Source: Stenotrophobium sp050739895
Lineage (GTDB): Bacteria; Pseudomonadota; Gammaproteobacteria; Nevskiales; Nevskiaceae
Direction: 5' to 3'
Length of the DNA: 46,754 bases
Assembly (NCBI GenBank): GCA_050739895.1
Contig: JBOICK010000089.1
Span: 1-46,754, forward strand
The stretch's first letter is position 1. Each line of letters starts with the position of its first letter. The notes below the pieces were generated by a model. The model had not been told where the DNA came from. It was given only the letters and a program-made list of their open reading frames with translations, and made no database searches. Positions 36,083 through 43,307 of this stretch are shown here, in pieces. The translations under genes were made by a program, and so were the position numbers.

Positions 36083-37483
36083 TCAGCCCGACAATGCCGG
36101 TGCACGGGCGGGCAACGGCAACTCCAGTCCCGGCGAACTCGCGGGCTCCAGATCGGCCACGACATAGTAGGCCAGTTCGCCCAGACCCTTGAACTGCAGC
36201 CTGCCGCGCGACTCAAGTCCGGCCGCGCCGGCCAGTTCAACGGTGCGCGGACCGACCAGGATTTCCCGGTCCAGCGCCTTCTCGCAGAGCCGGGCGGCGA
36301 GATTAATCGTCGATCCGACCGCGGTGTATTCCATGCGCGAGGTTGAGCCGATCGCGCCGACGGTGATCCTGCCGCTGGCCACGCCGATGCCAACACCCAG
36401 AGGGTTCTCCGGCCCTGACCAGTGGCGCGTGACTGTCAGTGCCGCCGCGCGCACGCGCCGCGCCAGTGCCAGTCCGCGCTGTGCATGCGCCGGTTCCGGC
36501 AGCGGCGCGCCGATCAGGATGAGGATGCCGTCGCCGGCATAGTTGTTGACGGTGGCGCCAAACTCTGCGACCACAGCACCGACAACATCGTAGTATTCAT
36601 TCAGCAGCGCGATGACCTTGTCCGACGCCAGCCGCTGCGAAAATTGCGTGAAGCCGCGCAGGTCACAGTTGACCGCGGTGACGTCCAGCGCCTGCGGCTG
36701 CATGGTGTACGTCAGGCCCTTGCGGCGCACCAGCTGTGCCACCTGCGGCGACAGGAAGCGGCTCATGAACAGGGCGCTCTCGCCGAGCATGACGTTGTAG
36801 CGCATGGCGCCGACCAGGAAGATCAGGGTACCGGCCAGACAGACCAGCAGGTTGTAGCCGGCCGGCAGCACGAACACGCAGGCCTGGAACGGGAACGAGA
36901 CCGCGAACGCCAGCGCACGCCGGCGTTCGGCCGGGTCGACACGCTGCGTGAACAGGATGACACCGCCCAGGGTGAGATTCGCCGTCGCCGCCAGCACCGG
37001 CGTGGCAAACATCCAGTAACCGGGGTCGGTGAGATAGCCGGGGTGGCCGTAGGCCAGGTAGAAATGGTGCAGACGCAAGTCGGGATAGAGGCCGCCGAGG
37101 ACGAAAAACGATGCTACGCCGATCCACTGCAACCATACGCAGGCCGTGATCCAGCGCAATGCACGCGGCGTCGGCTGCGCGGTGCGCGCCAGCCGCAGCA
37201 GCCACAGGGGATAGGCGGCGGTGCCGATGGTCACGAACACCGGGAAACGAGCAAACCACGGCACCGGGCTACCCTCCGGATACAGGAAGATGTAGGCCAT
37301 CTCGGTAATGATGGCCAGACCCGATGCGCCATAGGCCACCGCGAAGGCCCGCGTAATGGCAGATTTCGGTTCAGCGACAATAAACGCGATCGCCATTCCG
37401 ACCATCGCCCCGCCGGCAGCGACGGACAACGCGATGGTGGTCTTAGCGTCGAACGCCGCCGGAAAGAAATCAAGATAGTCCAT
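36083..37483 (-). CDS. Membrane-bound class III adenylate/guanylate cyclase-like protein
   Basis: A 466-residue protein. About seven hydrophobic helices occupy 15-235, followed by a class III nucleotide cyclase domain (about 265-445). The metal aspartates are Asp274 (NCDLRGFT) and Asp318 (NYAGDG), and the transition-state Asn/Arg pair is in NLAARL. The residue that usually selects adenine (Lys in KxxGD) is Asn, and the second specificity position reads EYTAVGSTIN (Ser in place of Asp). The base used cannot therefore be read from the sequence. The membrane part has no known sensor motif. The gene is read toward the DnaA-box region. Confidence 0.88.
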   Translation of the reverse strand: MDYLDFFPAAFDAKTTIALSVAAGGAMVGMAIAFIVAEPKSAITRAFAVAYGASGLAIITEMAYIFLYPEGSPVPWFARFPVFVTIGTAAYPLWLLRLARTAQPTPRALRWITACVWLQWIGVASFFVLGGLYPDLRLHHFYLAYGHPGYLTDPGYWMFATPVLAATANLTLGGVILFTQRVDPAERRRALAFAVSFPFQACVFVLPAGYNLLVCLAGTLIFLVGAMRYNVMLGESALFMSRFLSPQVAQLVRRKGLTYTMQPQALDVTAVNCDLRGFTQFSQRLASDKVIALLNEYYDVVGAVVAEFGATVNNYAGDGILILIGAPLPEPAHAQRGLALARRVRAAALTVTRHWSGPENPLGVGIGVASGRITVGAIGSTSRMEYTAVGSTINLAARLCEKALDREILVGPRTVELAGAAGLESRGRLQFKGLGELAYYVVADLEPASSPGLELPLPARAPALSG

Positions 37484-37511
37484 GCCCTTCCCTCTGAACG
37501 CTGCCGGTAGT

Positions 37512-38021
37512 CTACGCCGGCACCTGCCGCGGGCGTTCGAATGTACCCAGCACCCTGTCCCAGAAGTGGTCGGCGACCATGAAATTCACGTCGCGGTCAT
37601 GATGGATGTCATGCGTGGCCTGCGCGCGGCGGAACCAGGCGTAGCGCGAAAGCCGGCTGCATCCGAGATGAAACTGCAGATGCACATAGCTGTGCGCGCC
37701 CACGATCAACCCCAGTTCCAGCGTTGCCACCGTGGCAAATCCCATAGGCAGCAGCATCCAGAACAGCAGAACCAGCGCAGCCAGACCTGGCAGCAGCGGC
37801 ACCAGGCTGTCGTTGCGGCCTCTGCCATAACGGAAGCGCTCGCTGCGCGCGTGGCGCGAATCCGGATAGTGCGTGTGGTGCCCGCCCAGATGGAACTGTC
37901 TGAGACGACTGCCGGGACGATGCGGCAGCCAGTGGCCGACCCAGATCATCAGGGTTGTCAGGTAGTAGACCGCGACGGCGGCGGGCAGCAGCATACAGAG
38001 GCCGGCGATGACTGGCGGCAT
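37512..38021 (-). CDS. Small fatty-acid hydroxylase/sterol desaturase family protein (second copy)
   Basis: A 169-residue membrane protein of the di-iron fatty-acid hydroxylase superfamily. Histidine clusters are visible at GHWLPH, FHLGGHHTHYPDS, VHLQFH and THDIHHDRDVNF, with a terminal FWDRVLGTFE. It is only about half to two-thirds the length of typical members. It is homologous to the gene just upstream: compare YVHLQFH with YLHAQFH and WDRVLGTF with WDKLMGTF. Its ATG overlaps the upstream stop codon by one base (TGATG), so the two are translated together and may form a heterodimer. Confidence 0.82.
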   Translation of the reverse strand: MPPVIAGLCMLLPAAVAVYYLTTLMIWVGHWLPHRPGSRLRQFHLGGHHTHYPDSRHARSERFRYGRGRNDSLVPLLPGLAALVLLFWMLLPMGFATVATLELGLIVGAHSYVHLQFHLGCSRLSRYAWFRRAQATHDIHHDRDVNFMVADHFWDRVLGTFERPRQVPA

Positions 38022-38518
38022 CAGGTTTTCCCGCCGTCGCCGGAGCCGTGAAAGGTGCCCATCAGCTTGTCCCAGTAAAGGTCGATCACGGCGAAGTTGC
38101 GGCCCTGGTGCCGGTGATGAACCATGTGAAGGTCTCGCAGCCTGCGGAACCAGCGCTGGCGCGCATAGCGCGTGTCGCGGATATGGAACTGGGCGTGCAG
38201 GTAGATATGCGCGAGATACGACAGGCCCAGCCCTGCTGCGAATCCCAGCGCCACCGCCAGCGGCAGCAGCGAAAAACCTGCCAGCAATGCCGGCACCGCC
38301 ACCACCAGATAGAACACCGAGAGGCTTTTCTCGTCGTCGCTGTAGCCAGCGGTTTCGAGCCGGTTGCCGGAGTAGATGCTGTGATGCTCGCCGACGTGCC
38401 GCGCCCGGACCCAGCCGCCGAAGGCGCCATGCCCGATAGCACGGTGCAGCAGCGTTTGCACCAGCGATACCACAAGATGACCGCCCGCGACTCCCGCCAA
38501 GATCCACCAGCCCGACAT
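38021..38518 (-). CDS. Small fatty-acid hydroxylase/sterol desaturase family protein (first copy)
   Basis: A 165-residue membrane protein with the histidine boxes HRAIGH (25-30), HVGEHH (41-46), HIYLHAQFH (104-112) and HMVHHRH (131-137), enough for a di-iron centre. Relatives hydroxylate or desaturate fatty acids, sterols or carotenoids in the membrane; the substrate is unknown. It begins the two-gene unit with its paralogue. The 247-base upstream interval holds DnaA-box-like repeat C but no obvious promoter that I would name. Confidence 0.82.
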   Translation of the reverse strand: MSGWWILAGVAGGHLVVSLVQTLLHRAIGHGAFGGWVRARHVGEHHSIYSGNRLETAGYSDDEKSLSVFYLVVAVPALLAGFSLLPLAVALGFAAGLGLSYLAHIYLHAQFHIRDTRYARQRWFRRLRDLHMVHHRHQGRNFAVIDLYWDKLMGTFHGSGDGGKT

Positions 38519-38722
38519 GCTTGCGCTCCCTAGATTGTCAGTCCGCCCGTCCCTGCAGGCCGATAGATTTTACGCAAACCTTGAACTTTTGCGCTGGCAT
38601 ATGCTGTGGCCTCGCCTCGGAAACCGTCATGTCGCGCATAGACTTGATCGCCAGTTGGTTAAATTTTCGTCGCCCTGTCGCGAGGCTTGTACCCACGTCA
38701 TATGCGTCGCCTGCTCGAGAGC

Positions 38723-38756
38723 TTGTCCACAGCTCTACCACCCGATCTGTCGATAA
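38723..38756 (+). repeat. DnaA-box-like bipartite repeat C
   Basis: TTGTCCACA (38723-38731) and TGTCGATAA (38748-38756) at 25 bases start-to-start. It is preceded by GAGAGC and followed by GG, as in repeat B. It ends 9 bases before the parB stop codon on the opposite strand. Confidence 0.62.
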
Positions 38757-38765
38757 GGTTCGGAC

Positions 38766-39572
38766 TCAGCGCGCGATGTAACCGATACGCTCCAGCACGC
38801 CGTCAAGTTCGTCCAGCGAATGGAAGCGCACGCGCAATTCGCCCTTGCCGCCTTTCTCGGACTCCAGCGTGACGGCACAGCCGAGATGGTCCGACAACTC
38901 GCGCTCCAACGACTGCCAGTCCGCCGGCTTGCCCGGACGGAACACGATGCGTGCATCACGCACGGCGGACAACTTGCGCTCCAGCGCGCGCACCGTGAGC
39001 TTGTGGCGGATTGCCTCGTCGGCCCAGCGGATCTGCTCGCCGGGCTGCAGCCCGGCGAGAACCTTGGCGTGGCCGAGCAGGATGTGGCCCTCGTTGACCA
39101 GCGACTGCACCGCCGGCGCGAGATTGACCAGCCGCAGGTAGTTGCTGACGTATTCGCGCGACTTGCCGATACGCTCGCCAACCTGCTCGTGGGTCAGCGC
39201 GAACACCTCGGCGAGGCGCTTGAGGCCGGCAGCGGTCTCAATCGGGCGCAGCGATTCGCGCTGCAGGTTTTCGATCAGGCCGACGACGAAGGCTTCGGTA
39301 TCGGAGAGATCGTCGCGGATGATCGCCGGAATTTCGTGCAACCCGGCCTGCTGCGCCGCGCGCCAGCGCCGCTCGCCGGCCAGCAGCTCATAGCCCCAGA
39401 CCTGGGTGCGCAGCACGATCGGCTGGACCACGCCGGACTCGCGGATCGACTCGGCCAACTCCTTCAGCGCATCCGCGTCGAAATAGCGCCGCGCTTGCTG
39501 CGAACCGGGCCGGATCAGGTCGACCGGAACAGATTTGATCGCGACGGCATCAGATGGATGCTTCTTTTGCAT
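38766..39572 (-). CDS. parB: ParB/Spo0J family partition protein
   Basis: A 268-residue ParB. The CTP-binding boxes are intact: GERRWRAA (66-73) and ENLQRESL (101-108). The helix-turn-helix LTHEQVGERIGKSREYVSNY (127-146) is intact too. The usual N-terminal ParA-contact peptide (LGRGL type) is absent: the protein begins MQKKHPSDAVAIKSVPVDLI. No parA is adjacent in the window, and no perfect parS (TGTTTCACGTGAAACA) was seen. I prefer the ATG at 39572 to a TTG three codons upstream. Divergent from folE with 58 bases between starts. Confidence 0.92.
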   Translation of the reverse strand: MQKKHPSDAVAIKSVPVDLIRPGSQQARRYFDADALKELAESIRESGVVQPIVLRTQVWGYELLAGERRWRAAQQAGLHEIPAIIRDDLSDTEAFVVGLIENLQRESLRPIETAAGLKRLAEVFALTHEQVGERIGKSREYVSNYLRLVNLAPAVQSLVNEGHILLGHAKVLAGLQPGEQIRWADEAIRHKLTVRALERKLSAVRDARIVFRPGKPADWQSLERELSDHLGCAVTLESEKGGKGELRVRFHSLDELDGVLERIGYIAR

Positions 39573-39630
39573 AAGGCTCAAGCTACCCGAGTATGGGACA
39601 ATATTGGCGTGCTACAGAACAGGATCGGTC

Positions 39631-40173
39631 ATGGAAGAACAGTTTAGAGCCATCATCGAAGCGATAGGCGAAAATCCTGACCGCGAAGGTTTGGTGCGCA
39701 CGCCGCACCGTGCGGCAAAGGCGATGGAATTCCTGACCCAGGGCTACGAGCAGGATGTCAGCGAGATCGTCAACGGCGCGATCTTCGAGTCCAGCAACGA
39801 CGAGATGGTGATCGTCCGCGATATCGAGCTGTACTCGCTGTGCGAGCACCACCTGCTGCCGTTCATCGGCAAGTGCCATGTCGCCTACCTGCCCAACGGC
39901 AAGGTCGTCGGCCTGTCGAAGATTCCGCGCATTGTCGACATGTATGCGCGCCGGTTGCAGATCCAGGAAAACCTCACCAAGCAGATCGGCGATTGCATCC
40001 AGAGCGTGACTCACGCCAAGGGCGTGGCGGTTGTCATCCAGGCGAAACATCTGTGCTCGATGATGCGCGGCGTGCAGAAGCAGCATTCGGACATGGTGAC
40101 CTCGATGATGATCGGCCATTTCCGTGAAGATCATCGCACCCGACAGGAATTCCTGAATCTAATCAAACTCTAG
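39631..40173 (+). CDS. folE: GTP cyclohydrolase I
   Basis: A 180-residue enzyme that converts GTP to dihydroneopterin triphosphate, the first step of folate (and queuosine precursor) synthesis. The zinc ligands are Cys71 and His74 (SLCEHHLLPF) and Cys142 (KHLCSMMRGV). The family length and the QNRMTSA-related ends are as in type I FolE. The start at MEEQFRAIIEA is preceded by AGGA; the longer frame overlaps the parB start. No other folate gene is adjacent. Confidence 0.96.
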   Translation: MEEQFRAIIEAIGENPDREGLVRTPHRAAKAMEFLTQGYEQDVSEIVNGAIFESSNDEMVIVRDIELYSLCEHHLLPFIGKCHVAYLPNGKVVGLSKIPRIVDMYARRLQIQENLTKQIGDCIQSVTHAKGVAVVIQAKHLCSMMRGVQKQHSDMVTSMMIGHFREDHRTRQEFLNLIKL

Positions 40174-40195
40174 CCGAGACAAGCTCGTAGCCGTC

Positions 40196-40213
40196 AATAT
40201 ACAACTGTATATT
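40196..40213 (+). promoter_or_regulatory. 18-bp perfect palindrome, candidate operator of the desaturase gene
   Basis: AATATACA-AC-TGTATATT is a perfect 8-bp inverted repeat, 92 bases before the acyl-ACP desaturase ATG. It overlaps the -35 position of a plausible promoter whose -10 is TATACT (40230-40235). This is the layout expected of a repressor site for a TetR- or MarR-type lipid regulator; the regulator is unknown. Confidence 0.5.
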
Positions 40214-40235
40214 AGACGCAGAACTGGGCTATACT
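40206..40235 (+). promoter_or_regulatory. Candidate promoter of the desaturase gene
   Basis: TGTATA (40206-40211) and TATACT (40230-40235) at 18-bp spacing resemble a sigma-70 promoter with a good -10 and a poor -35. Transcription would start near 40242. Confidence 0.4.
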
Positions 40236-40304
40236 GCGCGCTCAGGCGCATCCTCTGGCCGTCCGTTTCCGTATTGTCTTGTGTGCTTGCCCGGAGCATT
40301 CGCC

Positions 40305-41288
40305 ATGTCAGCCGTCCTCAACCCGCCACAACACCGCACCCCCGACCGCATTGAGGTCATGGTTGCTCTTGAACCGCTGGTGCGCGAGCAGATGGCGCAG
40401 CATCTCAGCCGCCGCAAACTCTGGTTTCCCAATGAATTGCTGAGCGCCGATCAGCATGGCGGCGATGCGGCGGAAGCCGATCTGGCGCAGGTGCGCGAGG
40501 CTGCGCGCGGTCTGCCGGATGTAGCCCGCGTAGCGCTGGCACTGAACCTGCTGACCGAAGAAGGCCTGCCGCACTTCCACCGCCTGATCGCGGTTTACAT
40601 GGGCAACGAAAGCCCGTGGAGCCTCTGGAACAACCTGTGGACGGCCGAGGAAGACCGTCACGGCTGCGCGATGCGCGACTACGTGCGTGACGCGCGCATC
40701 TTCAACATGGGCTCACTGGAGCGCATGCAGTACCTGTATGTCGAATCCGGCTTCGAGCCCGCCTGGGAGAAGGATCCGTACCGCCTGCTGGCCTACACCA
40801 GCCTGCAGGAAAAGGCGACGCAGATTTCGCACTCCAACACTGGCCGCCTCTGCGGCCAGCACGAACCGCGCGGCCAGCGCATCCTCGCGCACATCTGCGC
40901 CGATGAATCGCGCCACTACGCGTTCTACCGCGCCTGCTTCACGGGCATCCTCGACGCCGACCCGAACCAGGGGCTGGTGTCACTGCTCAAGGTCATTTCC
41001 AGCTTCGCCATGCCGGGCCACGCGGTGCCGCATTTCGACGACATGAGCGAGGTATTGCGCCGCGCCGATATTTTCGGGCCACGCCAGTTCCAGAGCATCG
41101 TCGAGGAATTGCTGGATTTCTGGAAAATCGGCAGCCTGACCGGACTCGATACCGAGGGCCGCGAGGCGCAGGACAAGCTGATGAAAATCCCGGCGCGTCT
41201 GCTGCGCATGGCCGACTACCAGGACGCCAAGACCAAGCCGCGCAGTTTCAGCTTCGACTTCATCTACCAGCGCACGATCGAGCAGTAG
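40305..41288 (+). CDS. Acyl-ACP desaturase (di-iron, ferritin-like)
   Basis: A 327-residue soluble desaturase of the stearoyl-ACP delta-9 type. The six di-iron ligands can be placed as Glu86, Glu116 and His119 (EEDRHG), Glu169, Glu201 and His204 (DESRHY), matching the plant and mycobacterial DesA pattern. It would introduce a double bond into ACP-bound acyl chains using O2 and ferredoxin, an aerobic route to unsaturated fatty acids. The ATG at 40305 is preceded by CGGAG. It is followed by an SDR gene, with a nested hairpin between them. Confidence 0.93.
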   Translation: MSAVLNPPQHRTPDRIEVMVALEPLVREQMAQHLSRRKLWFPNELLSADQHGGDAAEADLAQVREAARGLPDVARVALALNLLTEEGLPHFHRLIAVYMGNESPWSLWNNLWTAEEDRHGCAMRDYVRDARIFNMGSLERMQYLYVESGFEPAWEKDPYRLLAYTSLQEKATQISHSNTGRLCGQHEPRGQRILAHICADESRHYAFYRACFTGILDADPNQGLVSLLKVISSFAMPGHAVPHFDDMSEVLRRADIFGPRQFQSIVEELLDFWKIGSLTGLDTEGREAQDKLMKIPARLLRMADYQDAKTKPRSFSFDFIYQRTIEQ

Positions 41289-41304
41289 CGCCGCGCTGGC
41301 GTAA

Positions 41305-41357
41305 ACTCCCGCACACCATTCGACGCCGCCACTTGCGGCGTTTTCATGTGCGGGAGT
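41305..41357 (+). promoter_or_regulatory. Nested hairpin: inner terminator inside a stem that covers the SDR ribosome site
   Basis: The outer 11-bp perfect stem is ACTCCCGCACA (41305-41315) with TGTGCGGGAGT (41347-41357). The right strand contains GGGAG, the ribosome site of the SDR gene, six bases before its ATG. Inside it, ACGCCGC-CACTT-GCGGCGT (41323-41341) forms a second stem. Both can form at once as a three-part structure. Confidence 0.7.
41323..41344 (+). terminator. Terminator-like hairpin after the desaturase gene
   Basis: A perfect 7-bp stem ACGCCGC/GCGGCGT with loop CACTT is followed by TTTTC. The short T-run suggests partial termination, letting some transcripts reach the SDR gene. 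Confidence 0.6.
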
Positions 41358-41362
41358 GTTTC

Positions 41363-42205
41363 ATGCGCAACCTGATCGACCAACGCATCCTTATCACCGG
41401 GGCCGGCAGCGGCCTGGGCCGCGCCCTGGCACTGCATTTTGCCGGCAACGGCTGGCGCGTCGCGGCGGCCGACATCAACCTTGCGGGGGCACAGCAGACT
41501 GCCGTCGCGATTCAACAGGCCGGTGGGCGCGCACTGGCGCTGGCCTGCGACGTGACCTCGGAAGCATCCTGGGCCGAAACCGTGGCGCGCATCCAGCAGC
41601 AATGGAACGGTCTCGACGTGCTGGTCAACAACGCCGGCGTCGCCAGCGCCGGCTCGGTCGTCGACTCCGACATTGCGCAGTGGCAATGGATCATCAATAT
41701 CAACCTGCTCGGCTGCGTGCGCGGCAGTCGCGCCGTCACGCCACTGCTGACCGCGCAGCAGGGCGGTCACATCGTCAACATCGCCTCGTTCGCCGGCATC
41801 GCCAATCCGCCGGCAATGGCCAGCTACAACGCCACCAAGGCGGCGGTGATTTCGCTGTCGGAAACGCTGCGCTTCGAGATGTTCCCGCACCATGTCGGCG
41901 TCAGCGTCGCCTGCCCGTCGTTCTTCAAGACCGCGCTGATGCAGACCAGTCAGCAGCAGGCGGCGAACATCACCGACAACGCCGCGCCGCAGATGCAGCG
42001 CATCGTCGAACGCCTGATGCAGAAGGCCAGCGTCAGCGCCGCCGATGTCGCCGCCGACATCTACGACGCCGTGCAGAAAAACCGCTTTCTCGTCATCACC
42101 CATGCCGACGCCAAACGGCAATATCACATCAAGCGCATCGCGCCTGAAATGTTTTTCAGGATTTCTCAGAAAGCGACCGCCAAGTTCCTGCAAAAAAACG
42201 CTTGA
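41363..42205 (+). CDS. Short-chain dehydrogenase/reductase (classical SDR)
   Basis: A 280-residue classical SDR. The cofactor loop TGAGSGLG (12-19), NNAG (89-92), catalytic Ser142, Tyr155 and Lys159 (YNATK) are all present. A C-terminal extension, HIKRIAPEMFFRISQKATAK, is common in SDRs acting on lipids or long-chain substrates. It lies 74 bases after the acyl-ACP desaturase, which suggests a fatty-acid or alcohol substrate by association. Its ribosome site GGGAG is buried in the hairpin described above. AT-rich element 5 follows 17 bases after its stop codon. Confidence 0.92.
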   Translation: MRNLIDQRILITGAGSGLGRALALHFAGNGWRVAAADINLAGAQQTAVAIQQAGGRALALACDVTSEASWAETVARIQQQWNGLDVLVNNAGVASAGSVVDSDIAQWQWIININLLGCVRGSRAVTPLLTAQQGGHIVNIASFAGIANPPAMASYNATKAAVISLSETLRFEMFPHHVGVSVACPSFFKTALMQTSQQQAANITDNAAPQMQRIVERLMQKASVSAADVAADIYDAVQKNRFLVITHADAKRQYHIKRIAPEMFFRISQKATAKFLQKNA

Positions 42206-42222
42206 GCATGTGAAGGCGGCCT

Positions 42223-42327
42223 TCCGCTATCGCGGATTCATAGGCATGGTATGAGATAATTTATAATATTAATTATAAATTATAATATTTTTTATAACAT
42301 TTTTTTCTTGAGAACTTGTACAGCGGA
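42223..42327 (+). repeat. AT-cored inverted-repeat element, copy 5
   Basis: The arms are TCCGCT (42223-42228) and AGCGGA (42322-42327). The outermost pair is T-A, where other copies have C-G. The core contains a perfect 12-bp inverted repeat, ATAATTTATAAT (42256-42267) against ATTATAAATTAT (42272-42283), with a four-base loop, and ends TATAACATTTT. It lies between the convergent SDR and TerB genes. Confidence 0.75.
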
Positions 42328-42399
42328 TGCACTGTTCGCCACTCACAGCGATGCCGCGGCACCAAAGACCGTTTCGGAAATATTAATCAACACGGCTGC

Positions 42400-42840
42400 T
42401 CAACCTTCCAGCAACTTCAATTTTTCCCGGATGAAGGTGTCGTGCGAGACATAGAGCAGGTCTGCGAGTCGTCGCAGCATCGCTTCTTCGTAGGGGTCGA
42501 GATGCCCGTCGGCGTAGGCGACCTGCCACAGGGCGCGCACCAGTCGGGCCTTGCCGGCTGCGTCCAGCCGCTGGTTGATGACCTCCACCGTGTCATACAA
42601 GGAAACTGCCGCATCGACGCGCGCGTTGGCGGCCTGCATCAGTTCATCAAGCGCTGCATCATCAAGACTGTAAGCCTGTGCAAGGTGCTTGCGGATCGTG
42701 GCGATCTCGCGGACATCGGAGTTTTGATCCGCACGCGCGATCTCCAGCAGCAACTGCGTCACAGCCAGCCGCTGCGCCTGCTCGTCGGGCGGCCCCTTTT
42801 CGGGGCCGGTCTGAAAGAATCTCTGCAATGCGAATTTCAT
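42400..42840 (-). CDS. TerB family tellurite-resistance-like protein
   Basis: A 146-residue, all-helical protein of the TerB/TerB-like family. It shows the repeated acidic helices LEIARADQNSDVREIATIR and LWQVAYADGHLDPYEEAMLRRL (the ADGH-D-x-YE pattern) and a C-terminal DTFIREKLK. Single TerB proteins outside ter operons are common in proteobacteria and have no defined activity. They bind metal ions through the acidic groups. A small secreted protein gene lies just upstream on the same strand (12 bases), so they may share a transcript. Confidence 0.88.
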   Translation of the reverse strand: MKFALQRFFQTGPEKGPPDEQAQRLAVTQLLLEIARADQNSDVREIATIRKHLAQAYSLDDAALDELMQAANARVDAAVSLYDTVEVINQRLDAAGKARLVRALWQVAYADGHLDPYEEAMLRRLADLLYVSHDTFIREKLKLLEG

Positions 42841-42852
42841 GTCTTGCGTCGT

Positions 42853-43254
42853 TTACTGGCAATTGACCGTCGCTTTGGCAACGGCAGAGCTGATTGAGTT
42901 CGGCGAAAGGATGATCAGCTTCTCCCACACCTGCATCGTACCGGGCGGCCCGCCGACGCCCCACTCATCGGTGATGGTCTGCAGCGTGCCACGCGCCTGA
43001 ATGCGCCGAACCGCGGAGCGGCTGTGATTGCTGCGTTCCCACACATATTCGACGACCACCGGATGATGGCTGACCCTGAAGGTGCCGACGAACTCCAGCG
43101 CGGCCGGACAATCGCCGCTATATTCGGCCGGCCGTGCCTGCGCGCTGACCGAGGTCACGGCGGGCTTTGCTGCCGCCTGCACCAGCGGAGTCGCGGTCAT
43201 CAACGCCGTCGCCAGTGCCAGCGTCGCCAACGCTGCCCTGAGTGAGTTGCACAT
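42853..43254 (-). CDS. Small secreted protein of unknown function
   Basis: A 133-residue protein with a signal peptide (LRAALATLALATALMTATPLVQA). The mature part appears beta-rich, with two Cys residues (GDCPAALEF and the penultimate Cys of VNCQ) that could form a disulfide in the periplasm. The stretch VEYVWERSNHSRSAVR is distinctive, but I do not recognise the family. The longer upstream frame overlaps arsS, and the ATG at 43254 gives the clean signal peptide. Confidence 0.78.
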   Translation of the reverse strand: MCNSLRAALATLALATALMTATPLVQAAAKPAVTSVSAQARPAEYSGDCPAALEFVGTFRVSHHPVVVEYVWERSNHSRSAVRRIQARGTLQTITDEWGVGGPPGTMQVWEKLIILSPNSISSAVAKATVNCQ

Positions 43255-43307
43255 GCATGTTTTCCGGGTGCCGAATGTGAAGGCGATAATACCGGAACCG
43301 GGTAGTC

